A stretch of DNA of 64,000 nucleotides from Coniferiporia sulphurascens (Eukaryota > Basidiomycota > Agaricomycetes > Hymenochaetales > Hymenochaetaceae), in assembly GCA_002794785.1 (NCBI GenBank), contig NBBA01000017.1, positions 744,001-808,000 on the forward strand, given 5' to 3'. Below the pieces are notes generated by a model. The model made no database searches and was not told the DNA's origin. It was given only the letters and a program-made list of their open reading frames with translations. A program made the translations under genes and the position numbers. This document shows positions 31,808 to 41,701 of this stretch, one piece after another (position 1 is the stretch's first letter; each line of letters begins with the position of its first letter).

Positions 31808-33830
31808 TGATCCTCCATGTGGTCGTCATTGGGCCCGTCAATTGCAGCCTCGATTTGGCGAAAACGCCGTTTCTTGGGGCACTGAGGGAGGGTAGCGGGG
31901 TGGTCGCCTTTGCAGTTAGTGCAGTAGCAAGGATGAGGGCAGTGGTCGCCCTTGATGGCTTCAGAGGCGCATGATGCACATGACTTATGGTGGTTGCAGG
32001 AGAGGTGTCCTCCTCCGCAGTTGGCGCAGCAGGGCTGGGCATGGCACCCTCTCATTCCATGGCCGAGGCCCTGGCAGCGCTCACATTGCGTGAGGCCAGG
32101 GCGGTAAGGCGGGACAGAGAGGGAGAGAGCGGAACCGAAGAGCCGTACTCGTGGGCACTTAAGTAGCTGAGCCCGGATAGATCCGTCAGGGTCGGAAAAG
32201 GAGAATGCCATGGGGCACTTCTGGAGGGTCGGGAGGTGCTCCTCGGTGGAGGCAAAGTGAGGGTCAACTACAAAGTTGAGGGGGTGGAGGGACGGGTTGT
32301 TCCAGATTTTGGCCATGAGGGCCTTTGGGGAGATGGTGTGGCCATTTTGGCCGAAGAGGTAGTCCACGCAGGGCACCATGGAGATGCAGAGGGCGGACCG
32401 GGGGCGGACATGGACAGGGTTGAGCATGTACTGCTCGGGGATCTTGTCGATCTCGACCGAGAGGCAATGCTCGCACATATGGGCCGCAAAGGCTGCAGAG
32501 TGCTGATTGATGATTGTGTCTGTGGCCGGAGAGGCAGAGGCAGGGCGCTTAGCGAAGGAGGTCACGAGGTTCCCCTTTACATTGAAAGAGGAGGCCAAGA
32601 CCGTGACCTGGTCAGCGGTGGGAAGGGAAGAGAAGAACTCACAGGTGGTGGTGGTAAGGCACATGGCTGGGAGCTGAATCTCGGATTTGAGCGAGATGGC
32701 TGGGATGAGGACCAGGGTCGGGTCTTTGGCATACATCAGGGGCAGGGGCAGGACTTGGCATTGCTTTTTCTTCTTCTTGTGGGTCACCATCGTGAAGACG
32801 GCACCCGCGGCAGGTGCAATGGGGTTGGGGTTGGTGGCCATGGGTGGTGCCGGGGCAGCTGCCACCTGGGCGTAGGAAGTTGGTGCCATGGTGATAGCAG
32901 CCTGGTTGGTGGTGGTGGGGGCCTGGGCCTTCTGGGCCTGTGGGGTGCAGGGGGCAGGCCGGTTGACAAGGGTCGAGACTTGCCGGGAGATGGAGGCGAC
33001 CTCTGTGGAGAGCTGCTTAACAATGTTAGTCAGCACGGCCACATTGGGCGAGATGTTAGTGGTGCCAGGAGTCCTGATCGGGGCAGAGGGTTGGGGGGCG
33101 GTGGCCAGGGTCCTTTGTTGGGGGCGAGCTGGGGCAAAGGGCACTGGCAGGGAGGCTTCTGCCCCCCCCTTGCGATGTTGTAGGCCATCTCAATGTTGCA
33201 TGAGATGATGTATTGGGGGTCCTTCTCGTCTCTCAAAACACCGGCAATAGTCTGTTGGACGTTCCAGAGGAGGTCGCCTACAAACTTGGCCACGGCACGG
33301 TCAATCTCTTCTGGGTTGTAGCGGTGGGTCTTCCTGTCGAAGTCCTCCAGTGCTCGGGAGATGGCATACATGAAGCCCAATGTGTGCGGCTCGAACTGGG
33401 CTCGAGGGCGAGGTCAGGGGGTGTGTGGGGACAGGTTTTTGGATGACCTCTTATTGGTGAGTGGTGGCAAAGGTGTGTGCGGGTTCTCAAGGATATCTTC
33501 CATCTTGCCTTGTTCGTTGGAGCCGGTGGGGGGGTTGGAGCTTTCGGAAGGGGGGCGGCTGACGTGTTCGAATGTGCGGGTGAACTCCATGTTCAAAACT
33601 CCGAAGACGGGGGATGGGGCAAGACAGAGCGCATCTGGGGACGATGCCAGGAGGCCTGGGTCGATGTGGGTGGGGGTCGTACTGTGCAGAGCGGCGGCAA
33701 CGTTGCCAGCAGCCACCCAGTTGGCGGTGGCTCTGGCGGCCCTGTCGGCATTGGCGCTGGCCGATGAGGGGGGTGGGAGGGGTGGTCGAGTCGATCGGAG
33801 AGCATTCCTGTATCCACTGGGGTTCGACAT
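31804..33830 (-). pseudogene. L11 ORF1 gag-like protein
   Basis: ATG 33830 (MSNPSGYRNALRS). Stop near 33414 (after PHTP) and a frameshift near 33165, then open from 33144 to TGA 31804-31806. Parts: Ala-rich N-terminus, ALEDFDRKT block, LTNIVKQLSTEVASISRQVSTLV heptad-like segment (possible coiled coil), Pro/Ala linker, HKKKKKQ, central MVPCVDYLFGQNGHTISPK block, knuckles CERCQGLGHGMRGC, CANC-x3-H-x4-H and CTNCKGDH-x6-C. ATGA overlap with ORF2. Confidence 0.9.
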
Positions 33831-33888
33831 GGGGGAGTTTTAGCTGCCCGCACTAGTCAATGGTGGTGGTTACTGGTCAAGAAGGATT

Positions 33889-34153
33889 GACTAGGTCCCG
33901 CGGTGTTAGCACCAAGGTGGGTTCCTTGGTGTACATTTTGGGGGGGGGTGGTGGTTGCCGGACTCTCTTCGCCTTCTTTTCTGGGGCTGTCTGGGCTGCG
34001 GGGGGCTGGGGGAGGTTAGCTGCTATCGCCGCTAACTGAGCATACGTCATTGGGGCTCCAGCCAGTACAACTTTTGCTGCAGCCTCGAGCTGAGCCGGGG
34101 TTATGGTGGTGGCGACTGTTGCCACAGTTGGCACAACCACCCCCCATGGCCCG
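33889..34153 (-). pseudogene. Divergent LINE ORF1 fragment
   Basis: Minus-strand coding for ITPAQLEAAAKVVLAG...MTYAQLAAIAANLPQPP...KKAKRVRQPPPPPKMYTKEPTLVLTPRD. It matches ORF1 by its YAQ(V/L)A, basic KK and PPPPP-MY-K-PTLVLTP landmarks but differs strongly elsewhere, so it is a fifth ORF1 type, possibly that of subfamily B. It is bounded by the L11 5' end and the C3 body. The last 20 nt or so before 34153 resemble, in plus orientation, the ORF2 WHNHPPWP motif. Confidence 0.75.
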
Positions 34154-34629
34154 CATCCTTCTTGTCCTCTTACCACCACCATCTCTGGTTTTCACTGGGG
34201 GTCATCTGGGGGTTCGTCACAGCAACCTGTACTCTGGTCTGGTATACTACTGGGTCGATACGAGAGAAGGCTACTGACTGCACACCAGTCTTCCGGAGTG
34301 CGTGCTCACTGGTCGTCCAGTCGCTGTAATGGCGGTTTCGAAGATGTGAGAGGGGCTCCAGGGCTCGCCAGAGGGTATGCAATCCATCGTTAATGTTGCA
34401 TTGGGGGGATAACTCGGTGAGGATGATTCCTCTTCACGTCTGCCATGCCCTCTCGGGGTGTGGTGCCTCGACTGGTCTGCTGGTCATGCCCTTGGGCCCG
34501 GTCAGCGGGGCAAGGTGCAAAGTGCACCAGTCGGGGGGAACATGACGATAATGTTTCCATGGGAGTCGGGAAACCCTCTGCCCACTAGCAGTTGGTGAAA
34601 ACCGGGAAACCTCGGGTTCGGCAAAAGTC

Positions 34630-34641
34630 GGGTCTAACCTT
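34630..34641. repeat. TSD of L12 (left copy)
   Basis: GGGTCTAACCTT, repeated exactly at 35356-35367. Confidence 0.92.
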
Positions 34642-35355
34642 TTTTATTTTTATTATTTTTATTATTATTCCTGCAGTATTACATAATTACAAGCTGCCCC
34701 CCCAAAGGGGGGGCCCTAACTACATAACAACGGAGGCGCCCATCATCGCGCATCGCACAAAACTGGGCGGGGGCTCTGCTCCCATGAGGGTGCTGAAGTG
34801 TGTAGAGCCCCTATTCGTTTTGGAAACAAGGGAAGGAGAAGGAGGAGTACATATCGCTACAAACTAACCAAGCGGGCGAGGGCAGGTAAAGTAAGAAGCT
34901 TAGAATTGAGAAAGGGATGGCGAGAGCACCGGCCGAGACGTATCCGTAGGAGTCCGAAAGGCAGGCGTTAAGTGTAAGGAAATGGGGGGAGCATACCTGA
35001 GAGCTCCAAAAGGGCCGGGTCCGAGTCCTGGGTTCGGTGTCCGAGCATACGACACATGTAGTCCCTTAGGAGGTTCACGTCCATATCCTCATTGGTTGGG
35101 TGTCTGTCGAGGTCCATTGTGGCATACGCTAGCTTTATGGCCCCTGCGGTGCGGTCTGAAAGGCGGTTTAGGTGCCCCGTTAGCCTTAGCCATTGGCACA
35201 AAACCGGGAGGTGGTTCTCATCTGCCCACTCGGAGTGGTGGACTGGGAGGGGGTCTCGTGGTGGCCATACTCATCGTATCCATGGTTGGAAAGTGCTGCA
35301 GCTGCCGAGGATGTGGGTGGTCGACTGGGCAGGCCATGGGGGGTGGTTGTGAGTT
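34642..35355 (-). mobile_element. LINE fragment L12 (A2), short 5'-truncated insertion in C3 body
   Basis: 714 bp. TSD GGGTCTAACCTT at 34630-34641 and 35356-35367 (12 bp, exact). It contains the AT-rich tail, type-A 3' UTR and the last 129 codons or so of ORF2 (complement 34968-35355; includes STHILGSC and DEDMDVNLL, ends PPFPYT-stop) with an Arg-to-TGA near 35275. Truncation lies inside the HCRWHNH motif. Confidence 0.93.
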
Positions 35356-36107
35356 GGGTCTAACCTTCTGGGGTTGATGCGCTTGCATTGAGGCCATGAT
35401 GACCGGCATGTCATATCAAAAACTGCCCCCCCAAATTCCCGAAAGGGTCTCTGATGACGGCACTAGTTGCTAAAAGGAGATAGGGGTCTCATAACACATG
35501 GTGTGGCAGTAATAACCATCTGACGCAGAAATGCGACAGGACACCATGGGCCTCTCGGGTGGGATGGGCCCCCTTGAGGTGGTTAGTAAGAGGCACTCCC
35601 TGGCGGCTGTAAAAAGCGTCGGGGTCCACCCCTCTGCAACACGGAGATTCTGGTACGCTGCGGATCCAGAAGCGGGAAAACTCTTAAATGCGGGCCCCAA
35701 GTATTCCCCATGGAGCATGTTGGGGTAACACCTGATGCTGATGTGGGTTCTGAAGTGCGTGCCAGGGCACAGGAAACTCAGTGCGCTGAGCGGGCCATAG
35801 CAGCAGGGGGTAGTTCCCTCTGTTGGCTTGAGAGGACTAAATCCTCCATGGGTTCTAATGGGGGTAATTCCCATTCGGGCTTAAGTTGATTCCTTGACAC
35901 ACAGTGGCGCTTCACATCACCAAGCGGGTACAGGGGGGTGTGAGTCCAGGCGGCTGGGGGTGGTGGGGTAGTGCCTACAGTGCTGCGACCCTCACACTAC
36001 ACCTCTGGTGCGTCGGGTAGCTCTAATCTCACCTTTAGGCCTGTGTGGTGTGAAGGACAGCAGGAGGGGTTTGTCAGGCCCCATATCCTGAGGAAGGTAC
36101 ACGTGTA

Positions 36108-36121
36108 TGTTGGGCCCCGCA
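36108..36121. repeat. TSD of C4 (left copy)
   Basis: TGTTGGGCCCCGCA; the right copy at 38304-38317 has two transitions. Confidence 0.9.
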
Positions 36122-38303
36122 CATCCTTCTTGTCCTCTTACCACCACCATCTCACCTTCGCTCTGGGGTCATCTCTGGTCAGTCGCAGCAACCCATGCTC
36201 TGCTCTGGTATACTACTGGGGTGTCATGAGAGAAGGCATCCGACTGCGCACCTTTTACAAAGGAGCACTGCTCACTGGTCGCCGAGGCACTGTAGCGGTG
36301 TCGCTGGATGGCGCGAAAGGGGCTTAACCGCTTGCCAGAGGGTACACAACCCATCAAAAACGTTGCATTGGGGGGGGTGACTCGGTGAGGATGAGCCTTC
36401 TTCACATCTGCGCTGACCTTCTCGAGGCAGTGTGCTCGCTGGTCCGCCTTTCGGCGGCGCAAGGGAGTGTACGCCTGCCAGTCGGGGGGGGACACAACGT
36501 TAACGTCCCTAAGGGAGGGCGGAAACCCCCTGCCCATCTAGCGGTCGGCTTCGGCCAGGAAACCTCGGGTTCAGGGAAACTCGGATCTAGGGCCGTGTAG
36601 TCCTCGGCATAGACTAATCAAAGAACTGCCATCCCCAAATTCCAAGAGGGTGTCTGATGATGGCATTGGATGCTATAAGGACATAGGGGTCTCATAACAC
36701 GTGGCGTTGTCGGTGATAACCAGCCGATGCGAGAGCAACAGGCCACCATGGGCCCTCGGGGGAGATGGCAGGCCCCTACTCGTGAACCCTTCACTGGGAA
36801 CGATGGGAGGTGGTCAGTGCTCCACTGGGGGTGGTTAGTCAAGCAGACTCCCTGGCAGCCTTGAAAGAGATAGGCTGGGGTCCAAGCCTCTGGCAACACA
36901 GAGACTTGTGTACACTGCGGATCCAGAAGCGGGACTCCATCCTGAGTATTCCCTGGGGTTTACCCTGGGCTCTGAAGCATGTGCATGGGAACGGGAAACT
37001 CACGTTGGGGCAACCTGACCTCTGAGCAGGCCATAGCAGTGGGGGGTAGTTCCCTCCATTCGGCTTGAGAGGACTAAATCCTCCATGGGTTCAGGTGGGG
37101 GTAATTCCCATTTCGGGCTTAAGTTGATTCCCATGATCCAGCAGCGCTCTACAGTGGAAAGCGGGGCAAGGGAGGGAATGTGTAGGGTAGGGGGGGCATT
37201 CCAATGGGTGGAGTAGTGCCGATGGCGCCGCGACCTCCACTCGGGGTGTTCTCCTGGCACGGCACGCCTTACCCAACCCAGCGTGCTGTAGAGGACAGCG
37301 TGTTGCATGTAAGGCCTTTGTCCTGGGGGCAGCGATGTCACGAGGAAGGTGTATGCGTAGTGATGGGTCCCACAAGGGCGCCCTTAATCGTGGACAAATA
37401 CCTGGCGGTGATAGGGCCCCCTACACGAAGACCAAGAAAGATAATCACTATCTCAGTCGACCACCCTCGCACGGAACTCACTGCAGTGGCGCAGGTCCTC
37501 TGCCGTGCCAGTCCCTATGGGGGCTACTGGCTGAGCTTCGACTCAGCCTACCAGCACAGACACAGCCTGATCTCCCACTGCAGGTGGCACAACCACCCTC
37601 CCTGGCCAGCACAGTCAACCTCCCATATCCTCGGCAGATGCGAAACCTTCCAGCCCTGGATACGACGTGTCTGGCCCAAGAGCGACCCCCTCCCTATCCA
37701 CCATACTGAATGGGCAGATGAAAACCACCTCCTGGTCTTAAGACGCTGGCTGTGCCTTACAGGCCACCTCAATCGGATATCTAACTGCACTGCTGGGGCG
37801 ATCCGCCTCGCCTTTGCGGCCATGGAACTAGACAAACTCCCCACCAATAACAACCTTGACTTGGACACCCTCTGGGGCTATGTGCACAGGTTGCTTGGAT
37901 CCAGGACTCAGGACATGGACCTGGCCCTTTTGGAGCTCTCAGGTATGCTCCCCCCATTTCCCTCTGACTTGTGACTGCCATTTGGATTCCCCTCGGTTTC
38001 TTCTATGGCAATTGCAGCCACTCCTTTTCACTTCTAAGGGACTCTCTATTCCTGACCTGGTTTTAACGGTTCCGGTTTTCGGTAGTCACGATATGTATAC
38101 CTCCCTCTCCTCTTCTATTTTATCCCTAATAGGGTGTGTAAGCACACTAGGCCTCCTTGGAGGCACATGCCCTACCCAGTTTCACTCGATGAGCGATGAC
38201 AGGCGCCTCAGTAGTTAGGTAGTTTACAGGCGGCCCCTCCGGGGCTGCAGATGTATTACATAGCACAGTAGGAATAATAAATTTAAAAAAAAAAAAAAAA
38301 AAA
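36122..38303 (+). mobile_element. Chimeric retroelement C4: body + 0.9-kb LINE-B 3' part, inserted in C3
   Basis: Body 36122-37389 (5' CATCCTTCTTGTCC, 3' AAGGGCGCCCTTAATC), then LINE-B from codon VDKYLAVIGPP to the 3' UTR and a long A tract ending at 38303. TSD TGTTGGGCCCCGCA at 36108-36121 versus TGTTGGGCTCCACA at 38304-38317: 14 bp with two transitions, so C-to-T and G-to-A changes arose after insertion. It sits inside the homologous body of C3. Confidence 0.92.
37390..37974 (+). pseudogene. C4 LINE-B ORF2 C-terminus (open, but N-terminally absent)
   Basis: Open from the fusion point to TGA 37972-37974, about 194 LINE codons without stops. VDKYLAVIGPPTRRPRKIITISVDHPRTELTAVAQVLC, GPYGGYWLSFDSAY, HCRWHNH-x9-HILGRC, WPKSDPLPIHHTEWADEN, NNNLDLDTLWGYV. 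It defines subfamily B. The frame also reads back into the body (from about 37204) by chance. Confidence 0.88.
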
Positions 38304-38333
38304 TGTTGGGCTCCACAAGGGCGCCCTTTAGTC

Positions 38334-41300
38334 AGGCCTCACGAAACCGTCGAAAACGGAGGTCCCCTGGTGGACGACAACATGCAAAACCCTGCTGACA
38401 GCCATTTTGACGGCTACCACCCCCCTCCAACACACCTTCAAACACGGAGTGCGCACAGCCAAACGGCAGTTCTATGCCGATCAGGCGGCTGAAGCGGACA
38501 CCTCCAACATCTGGACCTGGGCCAAGCGTGGCCTCGGCACCCGACCCACGCCCATCCCGTCCCTCAAACAGCGGGATGGAACCTTCACCCAGTCGGACAA
38601 TGAGAAAGGTGAGTTATTCCAAGAAACTTTCTTCATGCCCCCCCCCCCTGCAAGTGGACCCAAATCCGCCACCACCACTCCAACCAGCTGCCCCGCCCAT
38701 ACTCCTCACTAAGCTTATGGGGGCACTGGCCGACACCTCCAACTTATCGGCTCTGGGCCTCTTGGGAATAGGCTACCGCCCCTTAAAATGGGTGGTCGAT
38801 GCCTACCCCGATGAGATACTAACGCTTTTCAATGACTGCCTCCACATGGGGCACCACCCCAAGCGCTGGCGGGCAGCAAAAGTGGTTATGCTCCAGAAGC
38901 CAAATAAGAAGGACCCATTCTCGCCACGTTCATACAGGCCCATCACCCTCAAGGAGACCTTAGGGAAACTGCTCGAAAAAATAATAGCTAACCGACTCCA
39001 GTTCCTCACTAACAAACGGGACTGGCTGCCACCCAACCAGTATGGGGGGCGTCAAGGACACTCAGTCTACAATGCCGCCCAACACCTCCTACAGATAGCG
39101 GAGAACGCCCATGCAAAGGGCCTTGTGTGCTCAGTCTTAGCAGTCGACATTCAGGGCTTCTTTGATTCGGTACACCCCTGCCTCCTCCACCGGCAATTGC
39201 TGGAGCTTCAGTGCCCACCTGACATGGTGGATTGGTGTCTCTCCTTCATGACGGACAGGCAGGTCGCAGTCACATTCGATGGCACCACCCTCCCAACTGC
39301 CCCCAAACCCAACTTCGGCACCCCTCAAGGATCGCCTGTCTCCCCCATCCTATCAACAATTTTTGCGGGTGTGGTCCTCCGGCGCTTCCACCAAGCCGGC
39401 ACCACCACACTCGCATACATTGATGACCACTTACTAATATGCGTAGGCCCCACAGTAGCATCAAACTGCCGCCGACTAGCCGATGCATATCACCAACTTG
39501 ACGGTCTCTTCGGCAACATCAGACTCAACATTGAAGCCGCCAAAACAGAGACACTCCACTTTCACCCACCCCGGTGCAGAATTGGCTATCACGGCTGGGA
39601 CACCGCAGGGATTCAAATCGACCCCAACACCCTCATCCGACCCTCCCGCCCACTGAGGTGGCTTGGGATCTGGTGGGACCCAGGCCTGACCTTCAAGCCC
39701 CATGTAGAGAGAATGCGCTCTAAGGGGCTCTCCACCCTCGCCGCCCTCTGCATCCTGGGTAATACCAAACGCGGAGTATCGGCCCTCCTCCTCAGGCAAC
39801 TATACACCAGCTGCGTCCGCTCCGTCTTAGCATGGGGCGCCCCAGTCTGGTACCATGGCCGCTGCCAAAAAACCCTAATAAACCGCCTACAGTCTGTGCA
39901 AAACACGGCCTGCTGGTGGATCCTAGGCGTCTACAAGGGCGCCTCCCCATTCTCCACTAATTTTCTATGCTCAGTCCCTCCCCTTTCTTTTTACTTTGAA
40001 TACTTAAAAACATCCCACTCCCTGCGTGTATGGTGCACCCCCCACTCTATTGGCCGCAAATGCTTCTGAAATGTAACTAATAGACCTTTTTCCCTTTCTC
40101 TGTGGGTCCAAGTCCCTCGGGTACAACCGGTCCCTGCATACACACACCCCCCCTGGACGGATCCTCTGGCCTTTACAGGCGGATGGGTCACCTTCACCCT
40201 CCCATCCCTACCGGTCACAGGCGACACACAAAGAGTTTGTGCAGGCTGCGCTAGACCTCAGCACCACCCACCACCTCCAGGTCTTCATGGATGGCTCTCG
40301 CATTGGGACAGCCTCGGGATCCGCCATCTGCACTATGCTCAGCCGAACCAAATTGCGGTCTCACTGACTCGCCTCCCCCACCTGCGCCACAGCCACGGAC
40401 GCAGAAATCTTCTCCCTCGCCACCGCCCCTGGCTGGGTAGCGCACCGCCTCCGCACCCATCTGCCTGTCACATCGGACATGTTCTTTCTGTCCGATTTGC
40501 TGACAGCACTCAACCTTTTCCGCAGCTGGGCCACCGTCCCTGGGGCCCACCTCCTCCACCTTTGGAAGGCAGGGGTCGAGACGCTTCTGGATTCGCATCC
40601 AGGCCTCACAATCCATTTCATATGGTGCCCGGGTCACTCGGACGTCCCCGGAAATGAATGGGCCGATATCGAAGTGAAACTCGTCATGGAGCTCCCCCCC
40701 TCACAGCTTGTGCCCTCCATATCCACCCTTAAGGAAGTGGCCACCAAGACTCTGGTCGAACAGTGGATGCTATCCCTGGTCCGCCCTCTAGCCTCCACTG
40801 CCAACAAATACTTGGCTGTGCATGGCATCCCCTCACGCCACCCACAGAAGCTGCTCACCCACTCTGTAGACCACCCTCACCACCACCTCTCTGCAGTGGT
40901 GCAAGTCCTCTGCCATGCCGGTCCCTACGGGGGCTACTGGCTGAGCTTCGACTCAGCCTACCAGCACAGGCATGGCCTGATCTCCCACTGCAGGTGGCAT
41001 AACCACCCACCATGGCCAGCACAGACAACTGCCCACATTCTAGGTGGGTGCACCATGTTCTGCCCCTGGATCCGGCGCATCTGGCCAGCCAAGATCCCCC
41101 TCCCAGCCCACCACTCAGAATGGGCCGAGGAAAACCTTATCCCAGTTCTGCGCCATTGGCTTAGGCTGACAGGGCACCTGAACCACCTCTCAGACAGAAC
41201 CACAGGCGCCATCCGCCTGGCTTTCACCATGATGGAGTTAGACGGCCACCCCACTGACGAGGACATGGACCTGGACCTCCTTAGGGACTACATGCGTCAT

Positions 41301-41384
41301 ATGCTCGGACCCTGTACTCAGGACTCGGACCCGGCTCTCTTGGAGCTTTCAGGTATGCTCCCACCCTTTCTCTCTGACCTGTGA
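38334..41384 (+). pseudogene. C3 LINE-A3 ORF2: RT, RNase H, C-terminus
   Basis: From the linker through RT: frameshift near 38655, then open 38474-40069 (531 codons) with PLKWVVDAYPDEI, AVDIQGFFDSVHP, GTPQGSPVSP, an intact YIDDHLL, LNIEAAKTE and WLGIWWDPGLTF. TGA at 40067-40069, a frameshift near 40220 and an Arg-to-TGA near 40365 damage the RNase H start. From 40479 it is open to TGA 41382-41384, with FFLSDLLTAL, GHSDVPGNEWAD and HCRWHNH-x9-HILGGC. The RT catalytic set is intact. Confidence 0.9.
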
Positions 41385-41701
41385 CTGCCTTTTGGACTCC
41401 TAATCGTATGTCCCAGCCGGTGCTCTCACCCTCCCATTCTCCATTCTAAGCTACCTCCTTTGCCTGCCTTCATCCATTTGGTATTGTCGTAGCGATATGT
41501 ATTCCTCCCTCTCCTGTGTGTTTTGTACTAATAGGGGCCCTTCACACCTTGGCACCCTTTGGGGAGCAGGGCCCCTGCCCAGTTTCGTGCATTGCACGAT
41601 GACGGGTGCCTCCGTTGTTATGTAATTAGGGCCCCCCCTTCGGGGGGGCAGCTTGTAATTAGGTAATACTGCAGGAATAATTTAAAAAAAAAAAAAAAAA
41701 A

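Larger units (their letters stand above)
30036..33888 (-). mobile_element. LINE L11 (subfamily A1), 5' portion with intact 5' end
   Basis: The 5' end at 33888 (ATCCTTCTTGACC, first base altered) is followed by the 58-nt leader, ORF1 and ORF2 up to RT motif A. C2 then interrupts, and RT continues at 27476-27679. Its 3' end was probably L10 (24865-25835; same strand and subfamily), with C1 and a missing stretch between. The 5' flank (33889 on) is a different minus ORF1 fragment; no matching TSD was found. Confidence 0.88.
34154..41701 (+). mobile_element. Chimeric retroelement C3: body + 3.4-kb A3-LINE 3' part, split by L12 and C4
   Basis: Body segments: 34154-34641, 35356-36121 and 38304-38333, starting CATCCTTCTTGTCC and ending CAAGGGCGCCCTTTAGTC. 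L12 (34642-35355) and C4 (36122-38303) are nested in the body, each with a TSD. At about 38334 it switches to an A3 LINE at the EN-RT linker (KPSKTEVPWW) and runs through RT, RNase H, 3' UTR and an A-rich tail to 41701. This is the longest LINE part of the five chimeras. No TSD could be matched between 34153 and 41702. Confidence 0.85.

Noticed and set aside
32236..33183. Long plus-strand Gly-rich ORF (315 aa), and similar ones at 60547-61275 and 60776-61516
   Set aside because: Antisense shadows of ORF1: low-stop, GC-rich Pro/Ala codons read as Gly/Val/Arg on the other strand. They show no domain of their own.
34131..34153. Short plus-strand match to the ORF2 WHNHPPWP motif before C3
   Set aside because: Only about 22 nt, and also readable as part of the ORF1 fragment on the minus strand; too short to call a separate LINE copy.
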